This document shows positions 24,927 to 34,686 of a stretch of DNA of 64,000 bases, piece by piece. The position numbers were made by a program, and so were the translations under genes. The stretch spans positions 48,727-112,726 of the forward strand of contig NZ_AZFQ01000019.1 in assembly GCF_001435195.1 (NCBI RefSeq), written 5' to 3'. The notes beneath the pieces were generated by a model, which saw nothing but the letters and a program-made list of their open reading frames with translations, was not told where the DNA came from and made no database searches. Position 1 is the stretch's first letter. The number at the start of each line of letters is the position of its first letter. The DNA comes from Liquorilactobacillus satsumensis DSM 16230 = JCM 12392. GTDB lineage: Bacteria; Bacillota; Bacilli; Lactobacillales; Lactobacillaceae.

Positions 24927-26624
24927 TTGAAAGTGACGAAAATAACTGCCGCTGAATTTAGAAAAATGGTTGCGGTCAGTTCTAAAAGACTGAATAAAAA
25001 TGCCGAATTTATCAATTCATTAAATGTTTTTCCTGTACCAGATGGAGACACAGGAACGAATATGAGTCTTTCGTTTGCAAGCGGAGCAAAGTATGTTTCT
25101 GAATCAACTGCGCAGAGCGTCGGCTCACTTGCGGTTGCGTTGGCTAAAGGCCTTTTGATGGGTGCACGTGGTAATTCGGGAGTGATTTTATCACAGATTT
25201 TCCGCGGCTTTTATAAGAGTACAGAGGCTAAAGAAGTCTTAACAGCTGCGGATCTTGCAGGTGCTCTGTCCGCCGGGGTAGAGTCTGCTTACAAAGCGGT
25301 GATGAAACCGACTGAAGGCACTATTTTGACGGTTGCACGTGAAGCTGCCAAGGCTGCTAATCAAGCGGCTGCAAGAACAACTGATGCAGCAGCAGTCATG
25401 ACTGCCGCCTATCAAGCTGCCAAAAAGGCGTTAGCTAAAACCCCGGAACTGCTTCCTGTTCTTAAGGAGGTTGGGGTGGTGGATTCTGGTGGGCAAGGAC
25501 TAACTTTTGTTTATCAGGGATTCGCTGATGTTTTGACCGGAAATCAGCGCGAAGAAGAGACGGAAACCCCGCATCAACCGAGTGTTGAAGAGATGGATGA
25601 GATGGTGAATGCACAGCACCATAAGAGTGTTCAAAGTCAGCTGAGCACAGAAGATATTCGGTATGGTTATTGTACAGAGATCATGGTGCGTTTAGGTGCC
25701 GGAAGGTTGGTCGATCAAAAGTTCGATTATGAAAAATTCCGAACGGCATTAAGCGAAATTGGAGACTCACTGTTAGTGATTGCTGATGATGAGATTGTGA
25801 AAGTGCATGTGCATACTGAACAACCAGGTAAGGTTTTAGCCTATGGACAACATTTTGGTTCGCTGATTAAGGTAAAGGTTGACAATATGCGGCTGCAGCA
25901 CGAAACTATTTTGGAACATGATCAAGAAAACAATAGTGTGGATGCAAGTCAACCGCACACGACTAATAACGGTTACGGGGTTATCGCCATCGCTTCGGGC
26001 GCTGGATTAGTTAAACTTTTCCGTGGATTGGGTGCGACTTATGTTTTAAATGGCGGGCAAACGATGAATCCAAGTACCCAGGATATTGTTGATGCAATCG
26101 CTAAAACACAGGCACAAAAAGTAATTATCTTACCAAATAATAAAAATATTTTGCTTGCTGCACAACAGGCGGCTCAAGTTGTGGATGCCGAAGTTGCGGT
26201 TATTCCAAGCAAGACAATTGCACAGGGAATGTCGGCACTTGTTTCTTTTAACCAAGATGACACGCTCGCTGCTAATCAAGCAGAAATGACAGCAGATTTA
26301 GCAACTGTCAAATCCGGACAGGTCACAATTGCTGTTCGCGATTCAACAATTGATGGTCAAGCAATCAAGAAAAACGACTATTTGGGAATTGTCGATGGTA
26401 AAATTTTGGTCACTGCTCCTAATCAGCAACAAACGGCGCTCGCAATGGTTAAGGAGATGCTGGATGATGACAGTGAAATTGTAACTATTATTTACGGAGC
26501 AGATGGGTCAGCGCAACAGGCAGAAGAACTTAAAACAGCTATCTTAGAGCTGGATGAGGATCTGGAAGTCGAAATTCATGAGGGTGACCAACCAGTTTAC
26601 CCGTATTTAATCTCAGTTGAATAA
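24927..26624 (+). CDS. fakA: Fatty acid kinase FakA / DAK2 domain protein (YloV)
   Basis: A 565-aa protein. The N-terminal DAK2 (DhaL-like) nucleotide domain (about 1-205) has NVFPVPDGDTGTNMSLS, with the metal-binding Asp residues, and GARGNSGVILSQIFRG. The middle and C-terminal parts match FakA (for example YGYCTEIMV, DGSAQQAEELK). In relatives FakA phosphorylates fatty acids bound to FakB to feed phospholipid synthesis through PlsX/PlsY; plsX lies 2.2 kb downstream here. The start is TTG 24927 with AGGAGG 10 bases upstream. The gene lies between the Asp23-like gene and recG. Confidence 0.92.
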   Translation: MKVTKITAAEFRKMVAVSSKRLNKNAEFINSLNVFPVPDGDTGTNMSLSFASGAKYVSESTAQSVGSLAVALAKGLLMGARGNSGVILSQIFRGFYKSTEAKEVLTAADLAGALSAGVESAYKAVMKPTEGTILTVAREAAKAANQAAARTTDAAAVMTAAYQAAKKALAKTPELLPVLKEVGVVDSGGQGLTFVYQGFADVLTGNQREEETETPHQPSVEEMDEMVNAQHHKSVQSQLSTEDIRYGYCTEIMVRLGAGRLVDQKFDYEKFRTALSEIGDSLLVIADDEIVKVHVHTEQPGKVLAYGQHFGSLIKVKVDNMRLQHETILEHDQENNSVDASQPHTTNNGYGVIAIASGAGLVKLFRGLGATYVLNGGQTMNPSTQDIVDAIAKTQAQKVIILPNNKNILLAAQQAAQVVDAEVAVIPSKTIAQGMSALVSFNQDDTLAANQAEMTADLATVKSGQVTIAVRDSTIDGQAIKKNDYLGIVDGKILVTAPNQQQTALAMVKEMLDDDSEIVTIIYGADGSAQQAEELKTAILELDEDLEVEIHEGDQPVYPYLISVE

Positions 26625-26682
26625 AGGTGTCTGCGAGTCTGAGCAACTTATTGGAATTATCGGACTTTCGAAAGGCTAAGAG

Positions 26683-26751
26683 TGTGACAATCAGCCGGGT
26701 GACTGTGAGCAATTTGGTTTCAGTGCTCACAGTCTTCCGAACGTTGTCGCA
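26683..26751 (+). other. Long hairpin between fakA and recG
   Basis: GACTGTGAGC (26701-26710) and GCTCACAGTC (26725-26734) form a perfect 10-bp stem. An outer TGTGACAA (26683-26690) can pair with TTGTCGCA (26744-26751) through seven Watson-Crick pairs and one wobble. ATTTTTG follows, so it may act as an attenuating terminator before recG. The outer arm resembles the 5' end of the dispersed repeat found elsewhere in the window. Confidence 0.6.
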
Positions 26752-26774
26752 TTTTTGTTTGCGAGGTGACTAAA

Positions 26775-28811
26775 ATGAAAAAACTTGATGATCCAGTCAG
26801 CGTATTACCTGGGGTAGGCCCCAAAAAGGTAGTCGCATTGAACAAATTGAATATCAATACGATCGAAGATCTGTTAAATGCCTTTCCTTTCAGATATGAA
26901 GACTTTGCCGCACGTAAACTAGCTGAAGTTAATGATCAAGAAAAGGTTGCTTTAAAAGGGACTGTAGCCTCGGAACCAGTCGTGAGTCGCTTTGGAAGAA
27001 ATAAGAATCGTTTGAACTTCAGACTTTTAATCGAACATGAAGTGATTATGGTAACTTTTTTTAATCAAGCTTATCTTGCTAAGCAGATTGAAACTGGTAA
27101 AGAAATGGCGATTTATGGCAAGTGGGATGCTAAAAAGCAAAGATTGATGGGCATTAAAATTCTTGCGGCAGCCGCGGAGGATGAACTTGGTGGAGTATAT
27201 CGTTCTTCAAAGGAGATCAAACAAAGTCAGGTGAAGAAGTTAGTAGCGGAAGCTTTTCAGGCATACCATGAATTACTTGTCGATTTAATCCCACTAGCTT
27301 TGCGTAAGAAGTACAGACTGATGTCGCGTGTTGAGATGGTGCGCAATATTCATTTTCCAGATAATGCGACAACTGCAAAACTGGCACGGCGGACAGGAAT
27401 TTTTGAGGAATTTTTTCTTTTTCAAGTGAAAGTTCAATATTTAAAAAAACACAATCGAGTTGCAGATGGGATCAAGCTCGACTATGACTTAAGTAAGTTA
27501 AAAGTTTTGATTGCACAGTTGCCATTTACACTTACCGCTGCTCAAAAGAGGGTTGTTAATGAGATTTGTGCAGATCTGCATCATGATTATCATATGAATC
27601 GTTTGTTGCAAGGGGATGTAGGCTCAGGTAAAACAATCGTGGCTGCAATTGCACTCTATGCGGCGGTGACTGCGGGCTTCCAAGCTGCGTTAATGGTTCC
27701 AACCGAGATTCTGGCACAACAGCATGCAGAGAAATTTGCCCATCTTTTCAAGGATTTGGATGTAAATCTAGCGTTACTGACGAGTGCTACGCTCGGGCGC
27801 GCTAGTCAACGCAAAGAATTGCTTAAAAATCTAGCAAATGGGCAAGTTGATCTTGTGGTTGGAACCCATGCACTAATCCAAGACGATGTGAATTTTAAAA
27901 AATTGGGGCTAGTTGTAACCGATGAGCAGCACCGCTTTGGAGTTTCGCAGCGCCAAATCTTACGCCAAAAAGGACACGCTCCGGATGTACTAATGATGAC
28001 GGCTACTCCAATTCCACGAACTCTTGCACTTACAACGTACGGTGAAATGGATGTTTCTACAATTGATGAACTACCAGCTGGACGTAAGGCAATTGAGACT
28101 ATCTGGTTGAAAAATAAGCAACAAGAACAGGCATATGCTTTTATCGAAAAACAGCTTGACAATGGGGCACAAGTCTATATTGTTAGTCCGCTGATTGCAG
28201 AATCAGAGATGATGGATCTTAAAAACGCCGAAGAGGTTTATCTTAAGGCTAAAAAACGGTTAGAGCCGCAATATCATGTTGGTCTGCTTCATGGTAAAAT
28301 GAAGGGTGAGGAAAAAGAACAAGTAATGCGCGCCTTTAAAGCCCAGCAGTTGCATGTCTTGGTGGCAACAACTGTCATTGAAGTCGGGGTTGATGTTCCA
28401 AATGCGACTGTCATGATGATCCTCGATGCAGACCGTTTTGGCTTAGCGCAGCTTCATCAGTTGCGTGGACGGGTCGGCAGGGGAACGCAGCAATCTTATT
28501 GTTTGTTGCTAGCAGATCCTAAAAATGAGTACGGAAGCGCCAGAATGAAAGTTATGACTCAAACAAATGACGGATTTGTAATTGCACAAAAAGACCTTGA
28601 GTTGCGCGGCCAAGGGGATGTTTTAGGCAGTAAGCAGGCTGGAGTTCCCGATTTTAAGTTGGGCGATCCGGTTGCAAATTTAAATGTGCTGCAGGTTGCA
28701 CAAAAAGAAGCCGCTCAAATTGTCAAGGATCCAATGTTTACTACCGGGAATCAGAGCGAACTTTATCGGTATGTGAGACGCAGTTTAGTAACAGGAATGA
28801 GTTTTGATTAA
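26775..28811 (+). CDS. recG: ATP-dependent DNA helicase RecG
   Basis: A 678-aa superfamily 2 helicase that remodels stalled forks and Holliday junctions. The N-terminal wedge/OB domain (about 1-235) starts with DPVSVLPGVGPKKVVALNKL. The Walker A is GDVGSGKTIVAAIAL near residue 280 and the DEQH box is TDEQHRFGVSQRQ near 385. TATPIPRTL and the QLHQLRGRVGRG motif follow. GTG 26766 is in frame but overlaps GAGGTG; ATG 26775 lies 6 bases after it. Immediately followed by plsX. Confidence 0.95.
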   Translation: MKKLDDPVSVLPGVGPKKVVALNKLNINTIEDLLNAFPFRYEDFAARKLAEVNDQEKVALKGTVASEPVVSRFGRNKNRLNFRLLIEHEVIMVTFFNQAYLAKQIETGKEMAIYGKWDAKKQRLMGIKILAAAAEDELGGVYRSSKEIKQSQVKKLVAEAFQAYHELLVDLIPLALRKKYRLMSRVEMVRNIHFPDNATTAKLARRTGIFEEFFLFQVKVQYLKKHNRVADGIKLDYDLSKLKVLIAQLPFTLTAAQKRVVNEICADLHHDYHMNRLLQGDVGSGKTIVAAIALYAAVTAGFQAALMVPTEILAQQHAEKFAHLFKDLDVNLALLTSATLGRASQRKELLKNLANGQVDLVVGTHALIQDDVNFKKLGLVVTDEQHRFGVSQRQILRQKGHAPDVLMMTATPIPRTLALTTYGEMDVSTIDELPAGRKAIETIWLKNKQQEQAYAFIEKQLDNGAQVYIVSPLIAESEMMDLKNAEEVYLKAKKRLEPQYHVGLLHGKMKGEEKEQVMRAFKAQQLHVLVATTVIEVGVDVPNATVMMILDADRFGLAQLHQLRGRVGRGTQQSYCLLLADPKNEYGSARMKVMTQTNDGFVIAQKDLELRGQGDVLGSKQAGVPDFKLGDPVANLNVLQVAQKEAAQIVKDPMFTTGNQSELYRYVRRSLVTGMSFD

Positions 28812-28832
28812 ATGAGGAGATGGGTAGACAAA

Positions 28833-29870
28833 ATGAAAATAGCTGTTGATGCAATGGGCGGGGATAATGCCCCGCAAACGGTGGTTGCAGGGGTTGAACG
28901 TGCCCGCGATGAATTCACCGATCTTGAATTTATCTTATTTGGTAAAGAAAATGAGATTAAGAAATATCTTAAAAATGAAGATCGGATTAAAATTGTTCAT
29001 ACTGACGAAGAAATTGTGATGAACGATGAGCCTGTCAGAGCAATTCGCAGAAAGAAAAATTCTTCGATGGTACTGGCAGCTAAAGCCGTCAAAGAACAGC
29101 AAGCGGATGCATTCTTTTCTTGTGGAAATACCGGGGCACTTTTAGCGGCCGGCTTGTTAATTGTCGGACGGATCAAAGGAATTACCCGTCCTGGCTTACT
29201 TTCCACCATGCCAGTGCTGGGCCAGACAGATGGGGCCTTTAACCTGCTTGATAGCGGGGCAAACGCTGAAAATAAACCGGAACATTTACATCAATATGCT
29301 ATTTTAGGGAAATATTATGCCCAACGTGTTCGTGGAATTGAAAATCCACGAATTGGACTGTTAAATAATGGCACAGAGCCGCATAAGGGAAGTCAAGTAA
29401 CACAAGCAGCTTATCACTTACTTTCAGCAGATGAGTCCTTGAATTTTGTGGGGAATGTTGAAGCAAATGCAATTTTGAAGGGCGTTGCAGATGTCGTCGT
29501 TGCAGATGGATTTACAGGAAATGCTGTCCTTAAGGCAATTGAGGGCGCGGCCGGAGCAATGGTTCATCTGCTCAAGGAGACAATTATGAAAAGCGGAGTT
29601 GTCGGTAAGCTAGGTGCATTGTTGCTTAAATCCAGTCTGAGCGGCCTAAAAGATAAAATGGACCAATCCCGCTATGGTGGTGCAGTTTTATTAGGTGTGA
29701 AAGCACCAGTTGTTAAAGCACATGGCGCAAGTGATAGTACAGCGGTGTATTATACTTTGCGCCAGATTCATAAGATGCTGAAAGAAGAAATGGTCCCAGA
29801 GCTGGTAAGTTATTTTGCACAGCAGGAAGAAAAAAAAGCAGCTCAAAAAACGGAGGAAAAAAATGACTGA
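28833..29870 (+). CDS. plsX: Phosphate acyltransferase PlsX
   Basis: A 345-aa enzyme that makes acyl-phosphate from acyl-ACP at the start of phospholipid synthesis. The N-terminus [15 protein letters not shown], the [21 protein letters not shown] region and [17 protein letters not shown] are family signatures. An in-frame ATG at 28812 directly after the recG stop overlaps a GAGGAG site, so 28833 is the likely start. The last residues are Lys/Gln-rich ([14 protein letters not shown]). It overlaps acpP by 8 bases. Confidence 0.95.
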   Translation: MKIAVDAMGGDNAPQTVVAGVERARDEFTDLEFILFGKENEIKKYLKNEDRIKIVHTDEEIVMNDEPVRAIRRKKNSSMVLAAKAVKEQQADAFFSCGNTGALLAAGLLIVGRIKGITRPGLLSTMPVLGQTDGAFNLLDSGANAENKPEHLHQYAILGKYYAQRVRGIENPRIGLLNNGTEPHKGSQVTQAAYHLLSADESLNFVGNVEANAILKGVADVVVADGFTGNAVLKAIEGAAGAMVHLLKETIMKSGVVGKLGALLLKSSLSGLKDKMDQSRYGGAVLLGVKAPVVKAHGASDSTAVYYTLRQIHKMLKEEMVPELVSYFAQQEEKKAAQKTEEKND

Positions 29871-30111
29871 AAAAGAAATTTTTACTAAGATTGCTCAGAT
29901 TATTCATGAACGTTTTGAACTTGATTTAGCACAGATTACTCCAGCATTGAACTTTGCAAATGATCTTGATGCAGACTCAATTGATATTGTGGAATTTGTA
30001 CTTGAGTTGGAGGATACATTTGGTTCTGAAATCCCAGACGAAGAAGCTGAGAGGCTCGCCACCGTAGGCGATGTAGTTAAATATATTGCAGCCCATCAGA
30101 AAAAAGCCTGA
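29863..30111 (+). CDS. acpP: Acyl carrier protein
   Basis: An 82-aa acidic helical protein. The phosphopantetheine attachment Ser lies in [18 protein letters not shown] (about Ser38). DALNF-type ALNFANDL and [17 protein letters not shown] are typical of ACP. The ATG follows CGGAGG and lies within the last codons of plsX, so the two are coupled. This copy is the plsX-linked ACP; whether it serves fatty acid synthesis alone cannot be told. Confidence 0.93.
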   Translation: MTEKEIFTKIAQIIHERFELDLAQITPALNFANDLDADSIDIVEFVLELEDTFGSEIPDEEAERLATVGDVVKYIAAHQKKA

Positions 30112-30162
30112 CACTTAGATTCAGGGACAGGGGTTGTCAGAAAAACACATTAATTTGTATAC

Positions 30163-30227
30163 TGCAAGAGGGTTAGGGGACTAGGCTAAATTCAAATTTT
30201 GGCACAGTCCTTTAACTTTACCTTGCA
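30163..30227. other. Imperfect inverted repeat between acpP and rnc
   Basis: TGCAAG (30163-30168) pairs with CTTGCA (30222-30227). Beyond a small internal loop GTTA, two G-T pairs and GGACT pair with AGTCC-TT-TAAC (30206-30216). The loop is 23 bases. No T-tract follows, so it is not an ordinary terminator. It is upstream of the likely rnc promoter. Confidence 0.5.
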
Positions 30228-30339
30228 GGTTACAGCACCTCTTTACAAGTCGATGAGCTTCTTTAACATGGTGCAATTTTTGAGCAAAATCAGTAAAGCT
30301 ATTCTAGCGCAGAAGTTGGTTGGACTTGCAGGGAAAAGG

Positions 30340-30345
30340 TATAAT
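30340..30345 (+). promoter_or_regulatory. -10 box for rnc
   Basis: A consensus TATAAT stands 33 bases upstream of the rnc start. The -35 region is poor (TTGGTT at 18 bp). Confidence 0.5.
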
Positions 30346-30378
30346 AAACCTATGACATGATAAAAGGAGAAGAACAAC

Positions 30379-31074
30379 GTGATTATCGGTTTGACTGAGA
30401 AATTAAAAAATGATTTTGGAATTACATTCAAACATCCTGCACTGCTTGACGAGGCATTTACGCATGCTTCTTATGTGAACGAACATCCACGCAAGAAATT
30501 AAAATACTATGAAAGAATTGAATTTTTAGGCGATGCTGTGATGCAACTATGCGTTTCCGAGTATTTATACAAAAGATATCCATCGATGCCTGAAGGAAAG
30601 CTTTCACGATTGCGTGCAGCCATGGTCTGTGAAGACAGCTTTAGCAAATTTGCAAAGGAATGCAACTTTGATGAGTATATTCGGTTGGGAAAAGGTGAAG
30701 AGAAGGCAAATGCAAGACAGCGACCTTCTCTTTTGTGCGATATCTTTGAATCCTTCATTGGAGCATTGTATCAAGATCAGGGTAAAAAGGGTGTCGATCA
30801 ATTCATTGGACAAGTTGTTTTTCCAAAGTTGGACATGGGTTGGTTCGATCATCTGTTGGATCACAAGACAGAATTACAAGAACTGCTGCAAAAAAGTGGA
30901 GAAGTCGCGATTAGTTATACAGAAGTTACAGATGAAGGCCCAGAGCATGACAAACAGTATACGATGACGGTCAGTGCCAATGGAACGGTACTTGGAACCG
31001 GGCAAGGACATTCTAAAAAAGCGGCAGAACAAAATGCAGCAAATGCAGCATTAAAGAAACTTAACGCAAAGTAA
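30379..31074 (+). CDS. rnc: Ribonuclease III
   Basis: A 231-aa double-strand-specific endoribonuclease for rRNA and mRNA processing. The catalytic signature YERIEFLGDAVMQL is near residues 43-56, with the second acidic site in CDIFESFIGALYQD near 120. A C-terminal dsRNA-binding domain (about 157-230) ends with KKAAEQNAANAALKKL. The start is GTG with AAAGGAGAAG upstream. It leads the rnc-smc-ftsY-ylxM-ffh operon, as in Bacillus. Confidence 0.96.
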   Translation: MIIGLTEKLKNDFGITFKHPALLDEAFTHASYVNEHPRKKLKYYERIEFLGDAVMQLCVSEYLYKRYPSMPEGKLSRLRAAMVCEDSFSKFAKECNFDEYIRLGKGEEKANARQRPSLLCDIFESFIGALYQDQGKKGVDQFIGQVVFPKLDMGWFDHLLDHKTELQELLQKSGEVAISYTEVTDEGPEHDKQYTMTVSANGTVLGTGQGHSKKAAEQNAANAALKKLNAK

Positions 31075-31114
31075 ACGTGAATTTTAACGGAGCGTAAAAG
31101 GAGCAGTCTATTTA

Positions 31115-34100
31115 ATGAAACTGAAGTCACTTGTCATTAATGGCTTTAAATCTTTTGCGGACAAAACGCAAATTGATTTTCAAACTGGAATGACGGCGAT
31201 TGTTGGCCCTAACGGCAGCGGCAAAAGCAACGTAATTGAGGCAATTCGCTGGGTGCTAGGGGAGCAGTCTGCCAAAAGCTTGCGCAGCGGCAAGATGCCC
31301 GATGTGATTTTTGCTGGAGCAAGTGAACGCAAACCCTTAAATCGGGCTTCAGTTACGATCACCTTTACCAATACAGATCGTTATTTGCCACTGAACGAAG
31401 ATGAAGTTGTAATCACACGACGAATCTATCGTGATGGCGACAGTGAGTTTTTGTTGAATGGCAAACAAGTGCGCTTAAAAGATATTACTGGGTTGATGCT
31501 TGACACCGGTCTTGGAAAAGAATCATTTTCGATTATTTCTCAAGGACGAGTTGAAGCAATTTTTAAGAGTAAGCCTGAGGAGCGCCGGGCAATTATTGAA
31601 GAAGTTGCAGGAGTGCTAAAGTATAAAAAAGAAAAACAAAAAGCACAACAAGAACTTGCCCAAACAACTGAACACCTGAATCGGGTTGCTGACATTGTCG
31701 GCGAGTTAGGGAACCAGCGTGAGCCTTTAAAAAAGCAAAGCAGTCTTGCAAAGGACTACTTGGCACAAAAAAAAGATTTTGACCATTACAACCTTGCACG
31801 ATTGGTTTTAGAAATTGAACGCGATCGTGCTAAAAAAGAAGACCATGATGCTGAACTAAATAAGCTGCTGCAGTTGAGTGCTCAAAAACGTGCAGCTTTA
31901 GCACAAATTAAGCAGCAAACAGCAGATTTGCAGCAGCAACAGCATGAACTTAACGAGCAACTTGATGCATTGCAGGAACGGTCAGTGGAAGTGGCCGAAC
32001 AGCATGAGCGTTTGAGTGGGCAGCGCGAATTATCCCAAAAAGAAAAGGATTTTCAGCAGCTGCGCCAACAAGAACTTGAAAAAAAACACCAGGAAGATTT
32101 GCAAAGAAGCAAGCATCTGGCAGTTCAAAAGCGGCAACTACTTGAGCAGTTAAAAACACTGGAAGCCACTCAGAACACACTACAGCACGAAATCAAAGCG
32201 TTAAAACATGTTCAAGGGCTCGATGAAGCTACTCTTGAGCAAGAGATTGAGGAACTGCGTAGTCAAATTATTACCAAGATGCAGGAGCAAACTACGCTGA
32301 CTAATCAGCTTACTTACCTTGAAAAAGAAAGGCAGCGTGAAGCAGCTACGCAGAGTTCATTTGCCAAAAAGCGAGCTGAAATAGCACAGATCACACTTCA
32401 ATTAGAGGACGAAGCACAAAAATTAAAAACCCAGTTGGATCGCGAAACCGCTAAAACTGCACAATTAGAGGCAGGAGTAATGGCCCTTAAAAAGCAATTA
32501 GCACAGAAACAGCAAAAGTTCGCAGCACAAAAAAAACGCTGGTATCAGGGCTTAGAAATTCTGCAACGGGCGCAGGCGCAACATGATAGTTTAAAAAGTG
32601 TTTCTGAAAACTATGCCGGCTATTTCCATGGAGTTAAGGAAATTTTACGCGTTCGGGGACAATTTAAAGGAATTATCGGTTCGGTCGCTGAACGTTTGAA
32701 TGTTCCGGCACAGCTTGCAGTTGCAGTTGAGATGTCGCTTGGAAGTCAATTACAAAACGTAGTAGTTACAGATGAAGAAGCTGCTAAAAGAGCAATTGCT
32801 TATTTAACTCAAAAAAAGCTAGGCAGAGTTACATTCTTACCGCGGACTGCCGTGCGTCAGCGACGACTCAGCAGTTATCAACAAAAGACGGTGGAGTCTT
32901 GCTCAGGCGTTTTAGGGGTGGGCAGCCAATTAATCACCAGCCAAACAGCTGATCTTCCGATTTTAAATTATTTGCTGGGAACAACGGTTTTTGTTGAAAA
33001 CATCGAAATTGCAATTGAACTTGCTAAAAAGTTAGAACATAGCGTCCGTGTTGTTACCTTGGCAGGAGATGTGATCAATCCTGGCGGGTCAATCACAGGA
33101 GGGGCATTGCGCCAACGCAGCAGCGGCTTGCTAGAACAAAAGCAAAAGATTCAGCAATTGACAGCTAATATAAAAACCATGCAGGCCAAGATGAAGGAGC
33201 TAGAAATTGCAGGTAATGCTTTACAGGCTGAACTGGATGACGGGCAAAGACAGATCACTGCACAGGAAGAACAGTGTGCTCAAAAGCAGCAGTCGCAGCA
33301 AGCAACGAAGAATGAACTGGCAGTTGTAGAGAATAAATTGAAGTATCAACGGCAGCAAAATGAGTTGCGACAATTGGAATTTCAAAGTAGTCAACAAACC
33401 GGTTCGAATTTTGCAGCGCAAAAACAAAAAATCAAACATGCCCAAGGCAAGCTTAATACACAGGTTCAGCAGCTGCAGGACAGCTATCAGCAAAAAAAAG
33501 CTGAATTGACGAATCTTAATAAATCGCAGCAGCAAAACCAAAGCCATTTAAATGAAATTCGGCAAAAATTAGCGGTTGCGGCCGAACGGTTAGCTAGTCT
33601 GCGTGCCAAGCAAAAAGAACTTGATGAACAGGCTGAACAGTTGCGGCTCGAGGACAAAGAAACTCAAGCCGCATTGCAGCAATTTGTCCGCCAAGTAGAA
33701 CTCGACTCACAACAAGGCAGCACATGGGCAACGCGCATCGCCAACCTGGAAGCGGAAAAAGAGCAACTTGCAGTGCAGATTAGTCAAGGAAAGAAAAAAA
33801 GAAGTGCGCTCCACGAGCAGTTGGTTGTAGTTCAAAAAGAAAATGTGCGGTTAACTGAATTGCAGGAAATCGCACTTAATCAGCAAAAAGAGCAAAGTGT
33901 GCTGCTGAATGGAATTAACACTGCGCTTGATCGCAATTTGCAGGAACTAAGTCAGGAATATTCACTTTCATTTGAAGCAGCCAAACTGCAAATTAAGGAA
34001 GAAAATATTGAACATGTATTGCACCAATTGAAACTACTTAAACTTGGGTTGAAAGAATTAGGGAATGTAAATCTGAATGCAATTGAAGAGTACGAACAGA

Positions 34101-34663
34101 TTAATCAGCGCTACCAATTTTTAGAAACTCAGCAAACTGATTTGCTTGAAGCTAAGAAACAGTTGCAAAATAGTATGCAGGAAATGGATAATGAGGTCAG
34201 GGTACGTTTCAAGCAAACCTTTAAAGACGTCGCAGCTGCTTTTAGTAAGCTATTTCCACAGATTTTTGGTGGTGGGCAGGCCGCTTTGAAGTTGACTGCA
34301 CCAGAAGATCTGCTAACTACTGGAATTGAGATTATGGCACAGCCGCCGGGAAAGAAACTCCAACAGTTGTCATTGCTATCAGGTGGCGAAAAGGCTTTGA
34401 CAGCAATTACGTTGTTGTTTGCAATTTTGAAAGTCAAGCCGGTTCCTTTTGTAATTTTGGATGAGGCAGAAGCGGCACTGGATGATGCGAATGTCGAACG
34501 CTATGCACAATATTTACGTCATTTTCATGCACAGACACAATTCATCATTATTACACACCGCAAGGGTACAATGGAGCATGCAGATATACTTTATGGAATA
34601 ACAATGCAAGAGTCTGGGGTTTCAAGAATGGTTTCGGTCTCTTTGGCAAATACCAGACAATAA
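31115..34663 (+). CDS. smc: Chromosome segregation protein SMC
   Basis: A 1182-aa condensin ATPase. The Walker A is GPNGSGKSNVIEAIRW at residues 32-47. Two long Gln/Lys-rich coiled coils (about 170-500 and 670-1020) flank a hinge near 505-660 (YAGYFHGVKEIL, GSITGGAL). The C-terminal head has the signature LSGGEKALTAITLLFAI near 1090 and Walker B PFVILDEAEAALDDANVERY; relatives usually have DEVEAALD, so the Ala is a mild variant. ATG follows AAAAGGAG. Second gene of the rnc operon. Confidence 0.97.
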   Translation: MKLKSLVINGFKSFADKTQIDFQTGMTAIVGPNGSGKSNVIEAIRWVLGEQSAKSLRSGKMPDVIFAGASERKPLNRASVTITFTNTDRYLPLNEDEVVITRRIYRDGDSEFLLNGKQVRLKDITGLMLDTGLGKESFSIISQGRVEAIFKSKPEERRAIIEEVAGVLKYKKEKQKAQQELAQTTEHLNRVADIVGELGNQREPLKKQSSLAKDYLAQKKDFDHYNLARLVLEIERDRAKKEDHDAELNKLLQLSAQKRAALAQIKQQTADLQQQQHELNEQLDALQERSVEVAEQHERLSGQRELSQKEKDFQQLRQQELEKKHQEDLQRSKHLAVQKRQLLEQLKTLEATQNTLQHEIKALKHVQGLDEATLEQEIEELRSQIITKMQEQTTLTNQLTYLEKERQREAATQSSFAKKRAEIAQITLQLEDEAQKLKTQLDRETAKTAQLEAGVMALKKQLAQKQQKFAAQKKRWYQGLEILQRAQAQHDSLKSVSENYAGYFHGVKEILRVRGQFKGIIGSVAERLNVPAQLAVAVEMSLGSQLQNVVVTDEEAAKRAIAYLTQKKLGRVTFLPRTAVRQRRLSSYQQKTVESCSGVLGVGSQLITSQTADLPILNYLLGTTVFVENIEIAIELAKKLEHSVRVVTLAGDVINPGGSITGGALRQRSSGLLEQKQKIQQLTANIKTMQAKMKELEIAGNALQAELDDGQRQITAQEEQCAQKQQSQQATKNELAVVENKLKYQRQQNELRQLEFQSSQQTGSNFAAQKQKIKHAQGKLNTQVQQLQDSYQQKKAELTNLNKSQQQNQSHLNEIRQKLAVAAERLASLRAKQKELDEQAEQLRLEDKETQAALQQFVRQVELDSQQGSTWATRIANLEAEKEQLAVQISQGKKKRSALHEQLVVVQKENVRLTELQEIALNQQKEQSVLLNGINTALDRNLQELSQEYSLSFEAAKLQIKEENIEHVLHQLKLLKLGLKELGNVNLNAIEEYEQINQRYQFLETQQTDLLEAKKQLQNSMQEMDNEVRVRFKQTFKDVAAAFSKLFPQIFGGGQAALKLTAPEDLLTTGIEIMAQPPGKKLQQLSLLSGGEKALTAITLLFAILKVKPVPFVILDEAEAALDDANVERYAQYLRHFHAQTQFIIITHRKGTMEHADILYGITMQESGVSRMVSVSLANTRQ

Positions 34664-34686
34664 TGGATTGACGGGGAGGATAAAAA

